A stretch of DNA of 64,000 bases, taken from JALSRK01 sp964461995. GTDB taxonomy: Bacteria; Acidobacteriota; Terriglobia; Bryobacterales; Bryobacteraceae. The position numbers were made by a program, and so were the translations under genes. This document shows positions 41,468 to 50,337 of this stretch, piece after piece. The stretch is taken from positions 1 through 64,000 of the forward strand of contig CAYWXL010000014.1 in assembly GCA_964461995.1 (NCBI GenBank), given 5' to 3'. Below the pieces are notes generated by a model. That model did no database searches. It was not told the DNA's origin and saw nothing but the letters and a program-made list of their open reading frames with translations. How positions within the stretch are numbered: the first letter of the stretch is position 1; the number at the start of each line of letters is the position of its first letter.

Positions 41468-41802
41468 TGGATAGGGAAGCCGGGTTCAAACTCATTGCGG
41501 AATACCGCGACCAGATCGACGAGCTCGATCGCGAGATCGTCCGGCTGCTGAACGAGCGCACGCGGATTGTCGAGAAGCTGGGGCGCATTAAGGAAGAACT
41601 CTCCCTGCCGGTCTACGAGCCGAAGCGCGAAGACCAGGTGTTTGAGAACATCGTCCGCTCGAATCACGGACCGCTGCCGCCGGACGCCATCAAACGGCTG
41701 TTCGAACGCATCATCGACGAGATGCGCACGCTGCAACAGGTGAACCGGCAAGCCCGCAAACAAGCAAACCAGGAGAAGCCGAAGGAGCGGCAGGAGGAAT
41801 AG
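41464..41802 (+). CDS. chorismate mutase (AroQ type)
   Basis: A 112-residue all-helical monofunctional chorismate mutase making prephenate. The first helix YRDQIDELDREIVRLLNERTRIVEKLGRIK has the conserved Arg, and VYEPKREDQVFENI the Lys/Arg pair. No signal peptide, hence cytosolic. The C-terminal 18 residues are Lys/Gln/Glu-rich. Coupled to trpA, which places the Phe/Tyr branch in the trp operon. Confidence 0.92.
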   Translation: MMDREAGFKLIAEYRDQIDELDREIVRLLNERTRIVEKLGRIKEELSLPVYEPKREDQVFENIVRSNHGPLPPDAIKRLFERIIDEMRTLQQVNRQARKQANQEKPKERQEE

Positions 41803-41808
41803 TCACCA

Positions 41809-42822
41809 ATGCTGGTTGTGATGCAAGAAGGGGCCAAGGAACCGCAGATCCAGGCGGTGATCGACCGCATGGTGTCGCTGGGTTTCACCGTTCACCGTTC
41901 CACGGGTGTCCGGCACACAGTGCTGGGCGGCGTCGGCCCGGTCGAGAACGTCGAGCCGGCGGACTTCGAGGTGATGGATGGCGTCAAGGAGTGCCACCGG
42001 ATCGTATCGCCGTACAAGCTGGCGAGCCGGCATTTCCGCCCCGGGGGGACTGTCGTCAAGGTTGGCGACGTGGAGATCGGCGGGGACAAAGTAGTCATCA
42101 TGGCGGGACCGTGCAGCGTGGAGAACGAGGACCAGATCGGCCGCACGGCCGAGGCGGTGGCGCGGGCGGGAGCCACGGTGCTGCGCGGCGGCGCTTTCAA
42201 GCCGCGCACCTCGCCGTACAGTTTTCAGGGACTCGGCGAGAAGGGGCTCCGAATGCTCCGGGAGGCGGCTGACCGTCATCGTCTCAAAGTCGTCACCGAA
42301 GTGATGGACAAGGAGCAGGTCCCGATGTTCGCCGAGTACGCCGACATCCTGCAGGTCGGCGCCCGCAACATGCAGAACTACAATTTGCTGCGGCGATTGG
42401 GAGAGCTGCGCAAGCCGGTGCTGCTGAAGCGGGGTCCGGCAGCGACGATCGAGGAGCTGCTGCTGTCGGCCGAGTACATCCTCACGGGCGGCAACTACGA
42501 CGTGATCCTCTGTGAGCGCGGCATTCGTACCTTCGAGAGTTACACGCGCAACACGATGGACATCTCGGCCATCCCGGTGGTGAAGAAGCTCTCGCACTTG
42601 CCCATCGTGGCGGACCCGTCGCACGGGACGGGCCGCCGCGACAAAGTGCTGCCCATGGCCCGGGCGGCGGTCGCCGCCGGCGCCGACGGCCTGCTGATCG
42701 AGGTGCACTGCGATCCGGATCACGCTCTCAGCGACGGGGCGCAGTCGCTGTGGCCCGAGCAGTTCGCCGAGCTGATGGGACAGTTGCGCATCATCGCCCC
42801 GGCGGTGGGCAGGAAGGTGTGA
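41809..42822 (+). CDS. aroF: 3-deoxy-7-phosphoheptulonate synthase (DAHP synthase, class I-beta)
   Basis: A 337-residue enzyme starting the shikimate pathway from PEP and erythrose-4-phosphate. Residues 1-75 are the ferredoxin-like regulatory domain of Thermotoga-type enzymes (LVVMQEGAKEPQIQAV). The catalytic barrel has IMAGPCSVEN, RGGAFKPRTSPYSFQG, GARNMQNYNLL and DPSHGTG. The N-domain suggests feedback inhibition by Tyr or Phe. Confidence 0.96.
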   Translation: MLVVMQEGAKEPQIQAVIDRMVSLGFTVHRSTGVRHTVLGGVGPVENVEPADFEVMDGVKECHRIVSPYKLASRHFRPGGTVVKVGDVEIGGDKVVIMAGPCSVENEDQIGRTAEAVARAGATVLRGGAFKPRTSPYSFQGLGEKGLRMLREAADRHRLKVVTEVMDKEQVPMFAEYADILQVGARNMQNYNLLRRLGELRKPVLLKRGPAATIEELLLSAEYILTGGNYDVILCERGIRTFESYTRNTMDISAIPVVKKLSHLPIVADPSHGTGRRDKVLPMARAAVAAGADGLLIEVHCDPDHALSDGAQSLWPEQFAELMGQLRIIAPAVGRKV

Positions 42823-42877
42823 CGGCGGCGGGCGCGGGACGGGCACGCGAGGAACCGGGCAGAATGAGGCGCACAAA

Positions 42878-43729
42878 GTGAAGACGGTCGCCATCGTGGG
42901 GGTGGGACTCATCGGGGGCTCCTTCGCGCTCGCCCTGCGGAAAGCGGGTTTCACTGGACGCATCGTCGGCGTCAGCTCGCCGCGCACGGTGGAGGAAGCC
43001 TTGCGCCTGGGCGTGATCGACGAGGCCCAGCCGCTTGAACAGGCGGCGGCGGAAAGCGATTTGGTCTATCTCTCCCAGCCGATCCGCCGGATCCTGGAGA
43101 CGATCGAGCGGCTCGACGCGCATCTGAAGCCAGGATGTCTGGTCACCGACGCGGGCAGCACGAAGCGGGCGATCGTGGAACGGGCGCGGCGCCACATCCG
43201 CCGGGGGCGGTTTCTGGGCGGACACCCGATGGCGGGTAAAGAGAGCCGCGGGGTGGCGGCGGCCGAGGCGGAGCTATTCGCCGGGCGCCCCTACGTCTTC
43301 ACCCCACTCGAAGCGGGCGACATGGAGGCCGCGCGGGTGCGGGAATTCCGGGAATGGGTCGAGAAGACCGGCGCGCGGCCCGTGGTGCTGGACGCCGCCG
43401 AGCACGACCGGCTGGTGGCCTATGTCTCCCACCTGCCGCAGTTGCTCTCCACGGCGCTGGCCTCGACGCTGGCAGCGGAAGCCAAGCGCCGCCCGATCGA
43501 AAAGCTGAGCGGCCCGGGCCTGCTCGACATGACGCGGCTGGCGCTGAGCCCCTGGGAGATCTGGGAGGACATCATCGCCACCAACCAGGACTACATCGCC
43601 GAGGCGCTGGATTCCTACATCGATAAGCTGAAAGCGGTGCGGGACAGCCTCGATTCGCCCGCCGTGCGTGATGAATTCGCCTCGGCGAACGCCTTGGCGG
43701 CAAGACTGCGGCCCCAGAAAACCCCTTAA
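42878..43729 (+). CDS. tyrA: prephenate dehydrogenase
   Basis: A 283-residue NAD(P)-dependent enzyme producing 4-hydroxyphenylpyruvate or arogenate-derived tyrosine. It has the Rossmann GVGLIGGSFALAL, the family motif HPMAGKESRG with the catalytic His, and HDRLVAYVSHLPQLL. There is no ACT domain. It closes the aromatic cluster, 55 bp after aroF. Confidence 0.95.
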   Translation: MKTVAIVGVGLIGGSFALALRKAGFTGRIVGVSSPRTVEEALRLGVIDEAQPLEQAAAESDLVYLSQPIRRILETIERLDAHLKPGCLVTDAGSTKRAIVERARRHIRRGRFLGGHPMAGKESRGVAAAEAELFAGRPYVFTPLEAGDMEAARVREFREWVEKTGARPVVLDAAEHDRLVAYVSHLPQLLSTALASTLAAEAKRRPIEKLSGPGLLDMTRLALSPWEIWEDIIATNQDYIAEALDSYIDKLKAVRDSLDSPAVRDEFASANALAARLRPQKTP

Positions 43730-43735
43730 TCTCGC

Positions 43736-43764
43736 TTGACATTGCGGTGTTCTCCCCGTCTAAT
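43736..43764 (+). promoter_or_regulatory. sigma-70 promoter of FHA/sigma-54 activator
   Basis: TTGACA (43736-43741), 17 bp, TCTAAT (43759-43764). The predicted leader is about 230 nt, long enough for regulation, with the leader ORF near its end. Confidence 0.65.
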
Positions 43765-43961
43765 GGGAGGTAACGGAAGGCCGTGGGCGAACGGCAGTCC
43801 ACACCGGGCCGGAGGGTTGACCGCCGGCACGGACGTGAAAATACTCAGCTCCACCCAAGACCGCGGCCGCCCTATCATTCGGCTCGAGCTGACCCGGAAA
43901 GTTTGCTCACCAAGGGCTGACGAGCCGGTTTCGCCCCTGCCCGTCCCTAAGGAGGTGAGGG
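43765..43961. other. long 5' untranslated leader
   Basis: About 200 bases between the promoter and the leader ORF. It is GC-rich with several possible short stems, but I recognise no riboswitch consensus. AAGGAGG at about 43948-43954 is the ribosome binding site of the leader ORF. Confidence 0.4.
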
Positions 43962-44006
43962 ATGCCGAGACTCGCTGCACCGGCCAAGTGCGGAGACTCT
44001 CCATGA
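43962..44006 (+). CDS. 14-codon leader peptide ORF
   Basis: ATG at 43962 preceded by an ideal AAGGAGG at proper distance; it encodes MPRLAAPAKCGDSP and stops with a TGA at 44004-44006 that overlaps the ATG (44003) of the sigma-54 activator. It probably couples translation of the activator. It is too short for homology and could instead reveal a misplaced start. Confidence 0.5.
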   Translation: MPRLAAPAKCGDSP

Positions 44007-45922
44007 AACCCTGCCTGGTGGTGCTCGACGGACCGCTACAGGGGAGCATTTTCCCGGTGCGGGAGGCCGGCTGTGTCATCGGGCGCGACACCGGAGCTGA
44101 TATCCGGATTGACGACCCGTCGATATCCAGGCGCCACTGCCTCGTGCACCGGGACAAAGACGATGCGGTGGAGGTTGTAGATGAGGGCAGCCGGAACGGC
44201 ACCTTTGTGAACGGCATGCCGGTGGCCCGTCACAGGCTCGAGCATGGCGACGAGTTGCGGCTGGGGATATCGCTGCACCTGGTGTTTCTGAGTCGTGAAC
44301 CGGACGCCGAGCCGGAAGACGCCGGCTCGACCGCCGGCCAGGCCGGGCCGCCGTCACCCGTGGTGGTGCGCAGCTCCCCGGCGGACCTGTTGAACCCTAA
44401 GTTGGGACGCTCGGCGCCGACTGCCGTAACGCTTGGGCAGATCGTCCCCAGCCTGCGGGCTCTCTTCCAAGTGACTGCCGAGGCGCGCGGCTCAAGGGGG
44501 CTGAAGGAACTCACGCGGAATCTGCTCCAGGCGGTGGGCGACGCGATTCCCGTCACCGAGGCAAGTCTGACGTTCTTCGACGATGCGTTTGGAGTCGAGT
44601 GGCGCTGTGTGTGGACGCGCGAGGCGGACCATACTCAGGAAATCGCGCCGCCGGTGGAGCTGGTTCGGGAGGCCATCAGGGACGACGTGGCGATTCTTGG
44701 CAATGCTCCGGGCCGAGCGGCAAGGAGCGGAGCGTCGCAGCCTGCCGGGGAAGCCGAGACATTCTTGCTGGCGCCAGTCCATGTCGCTGAGGGGTCGCAC
44801 GCCGTGCTGTATGCCGCCGCTAGGCGAGCAACAGTGGCGTTCAGCCAGGAGGATCTGCAGTTCATCACCGCTGTTGCCGCCATCGCCGGGCCGGGGTTGG
44901 ACACGGCGATGCGGAGGGAACTCTTGGCCGCCGGCGAATGCCGCCTGATTGACGAGTGTCTCGCGGCCCACGCCATGATCGGTGAGAGTCCGGCGATGGT
45001 TGCCGTCTACCGGTTCGTGGAGAAGGCCGCATGGGTCGGCTCCAACGTGCTGATCACCGGAGAGAGCGGGACCGGCAAGGAGCTTGTGGCCCGGGCGATT
45101 CACGACAGAGGTTCCCGCTCGGGCAAACCGTGGATCGCGGTGAACTGCGCGGCGCTGCCGGAGCCATTGCTCGAAAGCGAGCTGTTCGGCCATGAGCGCG
45201 GGGCCTTTACCGGGGCGGTGGTTCGGAAGCATGGGAAGTTCGAGGTGGCATCAGGCGGTACCTTGTTTCTCGACGAGATCGCAGACATGAGCCCCTCACT
45301 TCAGGCCAAGTTGCTTCGGGCGTTACAAGAGGGCGAGTTCGACCGTGTCGGCGGCACGCGTCCGGTGAAGGTGGATGTGCGGGTGATCGCCGCCACCAAC
45401 TCGGACCTGTCGGCCGCTGTGCAGAAGGGCCTCTTCCGCCGGGATCTCTTCTTCCGGCTGAATGTCCTGCCGGTTCGCGTGCCGGCGCTGCGGGAGCGGC
45501 GCGAAGACATCCCGCTGTTGGCCCAATACTTCGTCGCCCACTACAGCGCCGTGGTCGGACGCCGCATCACCGGCATTTCGCGGAGCGCCTTGCGCTCGCT
45601 GATGCGGCACGATTGGCCGGGGAACGTAAGGGAACTGCAGAACGCGATTGAGCGGGCGGTGGCGCTGGGGGCCACGCCCGAGGTTCTCTCCGAGGACTTG
45701 CCGGAGGAGATCCATTGCTCCGCCGCACACTCATCCGAAGAGGCGGAAGCCGGCTACCATCGCGCGGTGCGGGAAGCCAAACAGGCGATCGTGACGGATG
45801 CGATCTCCCGGGCCGGGGGGAACCAGGCGGAAGCGGCGCGGCGGTTGGGGCTGAATCCGACCTATCTCTCACGGTTGGTGAAACAGCTCGGACTGAGAAA
45901 GGTCTCCGACGGCGCCCGATGA
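44003..45922 (+). CDS. FHA-GAF-sigma-54 activator with Fis-type HTH
   Basis: A 639-residue transcription activator. Residues about 1-95 are an FHA phosphothreonine-binding domain (VIGRDTGADIRIDDPSISRRHC, SRNGTFVNG). Residues 170-315 are GAF-like. The AAA+ domain has Walker A GESGTGKE, GAFTGA for sigma-54 contact, and Walker B FLDEIADMS; WPGNVRELQNAI follows, and a C-terminal HTH GNQAEAARRLGLNPTYLSRLV. It is thus controlled by Ser/Thr phosphorylation rather than by a receiver domain. The ATG at 44003 matches the FHA start; longer frames lack support. Confidence 0.9.
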   Translation: MKPCLVVLDGPLQGSIFPVREAGCVIGRDTGADIRIDDPSISRRHCLVHRDKDDAVEVVDEGSRNGTFVNGMPVARHRLEHGDELRLGISLHLVFLSREPDAEPEDAGSTAGQAGPPSPVVVRSSPADLLNPKLGRSAPTAVTLGQIVPSLRALFQVTAEARGSRGLKELTRNLLQAVGDAIPVTEASLTFFDDAFGVEWRCVWTREADHTQEIAPPVELVREAIRDDVAILGNAPGRAARSGASQPAGEAETFLLAPVHVAEGSHAVLYAAARRATVAFSQEDLQFITAVAAIAGPGLDTAMRRELLAAGECRLIDECLAAHAMIGESPAMVAVYRFVEKAAWVGSNVLITGESGTGKELVARAIHDRGSRSGKPWIAVNCAALPEPLLESELFGHERGAFTGAVVRKHGKFEVASGGTLFLDEIADMSPSLQAKLLRALQEGEFDRVGGTRPVKVDVRVIAATNSDLSAAVQKGLFRRDLFFRLNVLPVRVPALRERREDIPLLAQYFVAHYSAVVGRRITGISRSALRSLMRHDWPGNVRELQNAIERAVALGATPEVLSEDLPEEIHCSAAHSSEEAEAGYHRAVREAKQAIVTDAISRAGGNQAEAARRLGLNPTYLSRLVKQLGLRKVSDGAR

Positions 45923-45950
45923 AAAAGCCCGGCCGGAAGACCGGCCGAGC
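45922..45950 (-). terminator. rho-independent terminator for 45967-46401 gene
   Basis: On the minus strand a 10-bp stem (about 45950-45941 with 45936-45927, one G-T pair) with a TCTT loop is followed by TTTTT (45926-45922). It sits between convergent genes. Confidence 0.75.
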
Positions 45951-45966
45951 TTCGGATTCAGCCTCC

Positions 45967-46401
45967 TCAGTTCCCGCCGGCGCTTTGCCGTTGCGTCGTC
46001 CGCAGGATTGCGAGAACCACCTTCTGCGGCTTGGTTCCGGAAGCCATGAGTTCCTTCTCTTGTTTCGAGACGAAGGCCTCGCAGCCTTTCGTCCCCCACT
46101 CGACCGCTGCCAGGAAATAGGCGCTGCCGTAGCGGTTGAAGACAAGCTTGGGGCTGGCCTCGCCGCCGGAACGGCTCCAGTTGCGGACGCCCAGATAGGC
46201 TCCCGTAAGCCGGCCTTCGTTCATGATCTTCAGCACGGCCGGAGAGCCGTCCTCATGGCTGATCCTGTACACGCCGGCGGAGAGAACCTTTCCTTCGATC
46301 GTGAAGTCAAAAGGCACTTGGGCGATCAGAGCCTCTTGGGCGGTGACCGCCGGAGCCAGCAACGCCGCCATGCCGGCGGCGCAAACGATTGTCCGAAACA
46401 T
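45967..46401 (-). CDS. secreted hypothetical protein (acidobacterial family)
   Basis: A 144-residue protein with a Sec signal (MFRTIVCAAGMAALLAPAVTAQ) and a beta-rich body starting AQVPFDFTIEGKVLSAGVYRI, a motif recurring in many small acidobacterial exported proteins of unknown role. The start at 46401 has AGGAGGG upstream. Monocistronic with its own terminator. Confidence 0.75.
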   Translation of the reverse strand: MFRTIVCAAGMAALLAPAVTAQEALIAQVPFDFTIEGKVLSAGVYRISHEDGSPAVLKIMNEGRLTGAYLGVRNWSRSGGEASPKLVFNRYGSAYFLAAVEWGTKGCEAFVSKQEKELMASGTKPQKVVLAILRTTQRQSAGGN

Positions 46402-46704
46402 ACTTTCTACCCTCCTGTCCGCCGCCTCGGGTCTGCGCCTCCCCATGTCAGGCGAGAGAGTCACCAAGGCGGCTTGTCTTGTGGGTTGCATTCCTGCGGC
46501 CAAACGGAACCGTCGCCGCAACCGATCGGATCAAAAGGAGATAACACTTGGCGCGCCCCTTCTCACGGGGGATCGTGTCGCCGGATTCGATAAGGTCCTT
46601 GTCGTTTCCGGCAAGCCGGAGCGGTGGCGGGCTTCCGGGCCGCGAGTCCGGAGCGCGTTGCTGGAAGGGGGCGGATCCGGCGAACCCTTTACAATAGAAG
46701 ACTC
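46402..46704. other. divergent intergenic region
   Basis: About 300 bp between divergent genes. AAAGGAGATAACAC at about 46533-46546 followed by TTG could start a short frame of about 48 codons, but it lacks coding character. TACAAT (46690-46695) ends nine bases before the purS ATG and is the likely -10. Confidence 0.4.
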
Positions 46705-46950
46705 ATGAAGGCGCGCGTATATGTTTCTTACAAGGAGACGGTGCTCGACCCCCAAGGCAAGACCGTCTGCTCCGCCCTCCAGAGCCTCGGATACTCGGAC
46801 ATCCTCGACGTCCGCCAGGGAAAGTTTTTTGAGATCACGCTCAAGGACGGCGCCGACCCGGAGAGCGCCCGCAAGCAGATCGAGGAGGCCGCCCACGAAG
46901 TCCTGGCTAACCCGGTGATCGAGGATTACCGGGTGGAGTTCCTCGACTGA
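46705..46950 (+). CDS. purS: phosphoribosylformylglycinamidine synthase subunit PurS
   Basis: An 81-residue small FGAR-amidotransferase subunit. KARVYVSYKETVLDPQGKTV, then SLGYSDILDVRQGKFFEI and the PVIEDYRVEF end match PurS, which bridges PurQ and PurL. purQ and purL are not adjacent; glmS follows 6 bp later, so the two glutamine-using functions share a transcript. The longer frame from 46624 is not supported. Confidence 0.93.
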   Translation: MKARVYVSYKETVLDPQGKTVCSALQSLGYSDILDVRQGKFFEITLKDGADPESARKQIEEAAHEVLANPVIEDYRVEFLD

Positions 46951-46956
46951 CGGACT

Positions 46957-48807
46957 ATGTGCGGAATCATCGGCTACGTCGGCAAGCGCAGGGCAGTGCC
47001 CATCCTGCTGGACGGCTTGCGGCGGCTGGAATACCGAGGTTATGATTCAGCCGGCGTTGCGGTAGTGAGCGCTGACGGCCGCCTCGAAGTGCGGCGGGCC
47101 AAAGGCAAGCTGCCTCAACTGGAAGAGTCGTTGCTCAATGACCCGATCGACGGGATTTTCGGCATCGGACACACCCGATGGGCCACCCACGGCCGTCCCA
47201 GCGAGGAAAACGCCCACCCCCACCAGGATTGTCACGGCGACGTCGTCGTCGTCCAGAACGGCATCATCGAGAACTACGTCGCGCTGAGGGAAGAACTCGA
47301 ACGTCAGGGACACCGCTTCCAGTCGGAGACCGACACGGAGGTGATCGCCCACCTGGTGGAGCAGTATTACGGCGGCGACCTGGTAGAAGCGGTGCGCAAG
47401 GCGGTGCCGCGGCTGCAGGGCATATTCGTCTTCGGCATCTTGTCGCGCAAAGAACCTCAAAAGATCGTCGCCGTGCGGTCGGGACCGCCGGCGGTGATCG
47501 GCCTCGGTAAAGACGAATACTTCCTTGCGTCGGACGTTCCGGCGATCCTGGGCCACACCCGAGACATGATTTTCCTCGCCGACGGGGATCTTGCGGTATT
47601 GACTCCCGAGGGCGTCACGTTGACGGATCTGGAGGGCCGGCCGATCACGCGCGAAGTTCGCCGCATCTCGTGGGATCCCATCATGGCCGAGAAGGGCGGC
47701 TACAAGCATTTCATGCTCAAGGAGATCTTCGAGCAGCCGCGGGCCGTGAGGGATACCCTGGTCGGCCGCCTCAGCCACGGGTCCGGCAAGATCTTCATTG
47801 GCGAGATGGACCTCAGCGCCGATGAGCTGCGCGCTTTCGAATCGATCAAGATCGTTGCCTGCGGGACGAGCTGGCATGCGGGACTGGCCGGCAAATTCAT
47901 GATCGAGCAACTGGCGCGGCTGCCCGTCGAGGTGGACTACGGCAGCGAGTTCCGCTACCGGGACCCCATCCTGGACGAGCGGACGCTGACGGTCCTGATC
48001 TCGCAGTCCGGGGAAACTGCGGACACGTTAGCCGCCCAGCGCGAGGCGAGACGGAAAGGCTCAAAGACGCTGGCGATCTGCAACGTGATGGGGTCGATGC
48101 TGACCCGCGAGGCCGACGGAACTTTGATGACCCACGCCGGCCCGGAGATCGGCGTGGCATCCACCAAAGCTTTCACGTGCCAGCTAGCCGCCCTCTTCCT
48201 GCTTGCCATGAGGCTCGGGCAGGTGCGGGGCTGTCTGAACGAGGCCGCTTCCCGCCGGCTGGTGGCCGAGTTGATCGGGATACCGGGGAAACTCGAGACG
48301 GTCCTGTCCAAGGATCCGCAGTACCGTGAGCTGGCCCGGCGGCTGTTCCGTTCCCGGGACTTCCTTTTCCTGGGCCGGGGGATCCATTACCCGATTGCGC
48401 TGGAAGGCGCGCTGAAGCTGAAAGAGATCTCTTACATCCACGCTGAGGGGTATCCGGCCGGGGAGATGAAACACGGGCCGAACGCGCTGATCGACGAGAA
48501 CCTGCCGGTGGTGGTGATCGCCACCCGCAACGGCTCCGAGGCGAGCCGGTTGCGATACGAGAAGACGGTGGCCAACATTCAGGAGGTCAAGGCGCGGGGC
48601 GGCATGGTCGTGGCCGTGGCTTGCGAGGGTGACGAAGGCCTGGCCTCCCAGGTCGATTACGCCCTGTTCGTTCCGCCGGCCACGGAACTCTTGTTGCCGA
48701 TCCTGGAGGTGGTCCCGTTGCAATTGTTGGCCTACCACGTGGCGGTTCGTCTGGGATGTGACGTCGATCAGCCGCGCAATCTGGCCAAGAGCGTGACGGT
48801 GGAATGA
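46957..48807 (+). CDS. glmS: glutamine-fructose-6-phosphate aminotransferase
   Basis: A 616-residue GlmS. The N-terminal glutaminase domain has the catalytic Cys2 (MCGIIGYVG), and LRRLEYRGYDSAG, HTRWATHG and QNGIIENY follow. Two SIS isomerase domains begin around residue 290 (ACGTSWHAG, SQSGETADT), and the C-terminus ends KSVTVE, as in intact GlmS. It makes glucosamine-6-phosphate for peptidoglycan and LPS. No glmS ribozyme is visible upstream. Confidence 0.98.
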   Translation: MCGIIGYVGKRRAVPILLDGLRRLEYRGYDSAGVAVVSADGRLEVRRAKGKLPQLEESLLNDPIDGIFGIGHTRWATHGRPSEENAHPHQDCHGDVVVVQNGIIENYVALREELERQGHRFQSETDTEVIAHLVEQYYGGDLVEAVRKAVPRLQGIFVFGILSRKEPQKIVAVRSGPPAVIGLGKDEYFLASDVPAILGHTRDMIFLADGDLAVLTPEGVTLTDLEGRPITREVRRISWDPIMAEKGGYKHFMLKEIFEQPRAVRDTLVGRLSHGSGKIFIGEMDLSADELRAFESIKIVACGTSWHAGLAGKFMIEQLARLPVEVDYGSEFRYRDPILDERTLTVLISQSGETADTLAAQREARRKGSKTLAICNVMGSMLTREADGTLMTHAGPEIGVASTKAFTCQLAALFLLAMRLGQVRGCLNEAASRRLVAELIGIPGKLETVLSKDPQYRELARRLFRSRDFLFLGRGIHYPIALEGALKLKEISYIHAEGYPAGEMKHGPNALIDENLPVVVIATRNGSEASRLRYEKTVANIQEVKARGGMVVAVACEGDEGLASQVDYALFVPPATELLLPILEVVPLQLLAYHVAVRLGCDVDQPRNLAKSVTVE

Positions 48808-49223
48808 AGCAGGCGACGCACTGGATCACCATCACGACCCATGGAAAGGGCCTATACGAGTTCACTGCCGAGGTGGAGCGGTGGCTTGAGACGCAAACGG
48901 TGCGCACCGGGCTGCTGACGCTCTGGGTGCGCCACACCTCGGCGTCGCTCACCGTGCAAGAGAACGCCGATCCCGACGTGGTCCGGGATCTCCAGGATTT
49001 CTTCGAGCGCATCGCTCCCGAAGACAATCGACTTTACCGGCATACCTTAGAAGGGGAGGACGACATGCCGGCCCACATCCGATCCGCCCTCACCCTGAGT
49101 CAGCTCTCGATCCCCGTCATTGAAGGACGCCTGGCTCTGGGCACGTGGCAAGGAGTTTACTTGTTCGAACACCGGAGGCGGGCCCAGCGGCGCAGCGTCG
49201 CCGTTCACTTGATCGGGGAATAA
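48804..49223 (+). CDS. YjbQ family protein (UPF0047)
   Basis: A 139-residue single-domain protein with VRHTSASLTVQENADPDV, the DDMPAHIRSALT segment and LGTWQGVYLFEHR, the signature of the UPF0047/YjbQ family, some members of which act as low-level thiamine phosphate synthases. Overlaps the glmS stop by 4 bp. Confidence 0.93.
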   Translation: MKQATHWITITTHGKGLYEFTAEVERWLETQTVRTGLLTLWVRHTSASLTVQENADPDVVRDLQDFFERIAPEDNRLYRHTLEGEDDMPAHIRSALTLSQLSIPVIEGRLALGTWQGVYLFEHRRRAQRRSVAVHLIGE

Positions 49224-49279
49224 TCCAGCCGGATTTCCAGTATCATAGGTACATCACAATTTGCACCGAGGAGTCATCG

Positions 49280-50272
49280 ATGAGCATTTCGAGACGTGCG
49301 TTCCTGGGAACCGCCGCGTTGGCGGGCTTTGCCAACCGGGCGCTGGCCGCCACCGTTGACAGCAAGACGGGCATGCCTTTGCGCGTACTCGGCCGCACCG
49401 GCCGCAAGGTTTCCATTTTGGGGTTCGGCGCCGGCAGCCGCTGGCTGATGTACAAGGACGAAGACAAGGCCGCCGAAGCCTTATACAAAGCTCTGGACGC
49501 GGGCGTGAATTACGTGGACACGGCCGTGCGTTACGGCGATGGGGAAAGTGAGCGCCGGCTCGGCAAGTTCCTCGGGAAGCGGCGTAAGGACATCTGGCTG
49601 GCGACGAAAATTGGTCCGCGCGGCTATGACGATGTCATGCGCCTGTTCGAGGAGAGCTTGAAACGCTTGCAGACCGACCACGTGGATCTGCTGCACATGC
49701 ATAGCCTGGGAGACGAGGACGACCTGGCCGCCATCTTGGCTCCTAACGGCGCGCTGAAAGCCCTTTACAAATTGCGCGATGAGAAATCCGCGCGGTACAT
49801 CGGCGTCACCTCCCACACGGATCCCGAGGTGCTGGTCAAACTCCTCGAGCGGGCCGATCTGGATTGCACCCAGATGGCGTTGAACGCGGGGCTGATGGGC
49901 AACGCCAAGCCGAGCAATGTCCGGGGCTACGAGAAATGCTTCGAGAAGGTCGCTCTACCTGTGGCGCTCAAAAAGAACATGGGTGTCACGGCAATGAAGG
50001 TGCTAGCGCAAGACAAACTTCTGCCCGACGCCACTCCGGAAGAGCTGGTGCGCTACGCGATGTCGCTGCCGGTGGCCTCGGCGGTGATCGGGATGCCGAA
50101 ACTGGAGTACCTGGAGCAGAACATCCGGATCGCCAAGACGTTCAAACCCATGCCAGAGCCTGAGATGAAGCGGCTCTCGCGCCGTCTGGCGGCGGCCAAG
50201 AAAGCCGAGATCGACCAGTTTTTCCGGAACCACGTAGACGCCTGCGACGCTTGCGGCAGGCAACTCGGCTGA
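49280..50272 (+). CDS. Tat-exported aldo/keto reductase
   Basis: A 330-residue protein with the twin-arginine signal SRRAFLGTAALAGF. The mature part is an aldo/keto reductase TIM barrel (GFGAGSRWL, DTAVRYGDGESE with the catalytic-type Asp and Tyr, LATKIGPRG with the Lys). A CDACG motif near the C-terminus may bind metal. It reduces aldehydes or ketones in the periplasm. GAGGAG precedes the ATG at 49280. A good terminator follows. Confidence 0.88.
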   Translation: MSISRRAFLGTAALAGFANRALAATVDSKTGMPLRVLGRTGRKVSILGFGAGSRWLMYKDEDKAAEALYKALDAGVNYVDTAVRYGDGESERRLGKFLGKRRKDIWLATKIGPRGYDDVMRLFEESLKRLQTDHVDLLHMHSLGDEDDLAAILAPNGALKALYKLRDEKSARYIGVTSHTDPEVLVKLLERADLDCTQMALNAGLMGNAKPSNVRGYEKCFEKVALPVALKKNMGVTAMKVLAQDKLLPDATPEELVRYAMSLPVASAVIGMPKLEYLEQNIRIAKTFKPMPEPEMKRLSRRLAAAKKAEIDQFFRNHVDACDACGRQLG

Positions 50273-50299
50273 GCGGACGAAAGAGGGAACCCGGGATTG

Positions 50300-50327
50300 C
50301 GGCGCCGCCGGCGCCGCATTTTCTTTC
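50300..50327 (+). terminator. rho-independent terminator
   Basis: Stem GCGGCGCC (50300-50307), loop GCC, GGCGCCGC (50311-50318), then ATTTTCTTTC. It separates the aldo/keto reductase from the convergent ribokinase gene. Confidence 0.75.
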
Positions 50328-50337
50328 CTGGAGGTCG

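Noticed and set aside
46546..46690. Possible short TTG-started gene after an AAAGGAG site
   Set aside because: Only about 48 codons, Ser/Arg/Gly-rich and without homology that I recognise; the ribosome-site match alone is weak.
46600..46956. glmS ribozyme upstream of glmS
   Set aside because: Only 6 bp separate purS and glmS and no ribozyme core is visible before purS.
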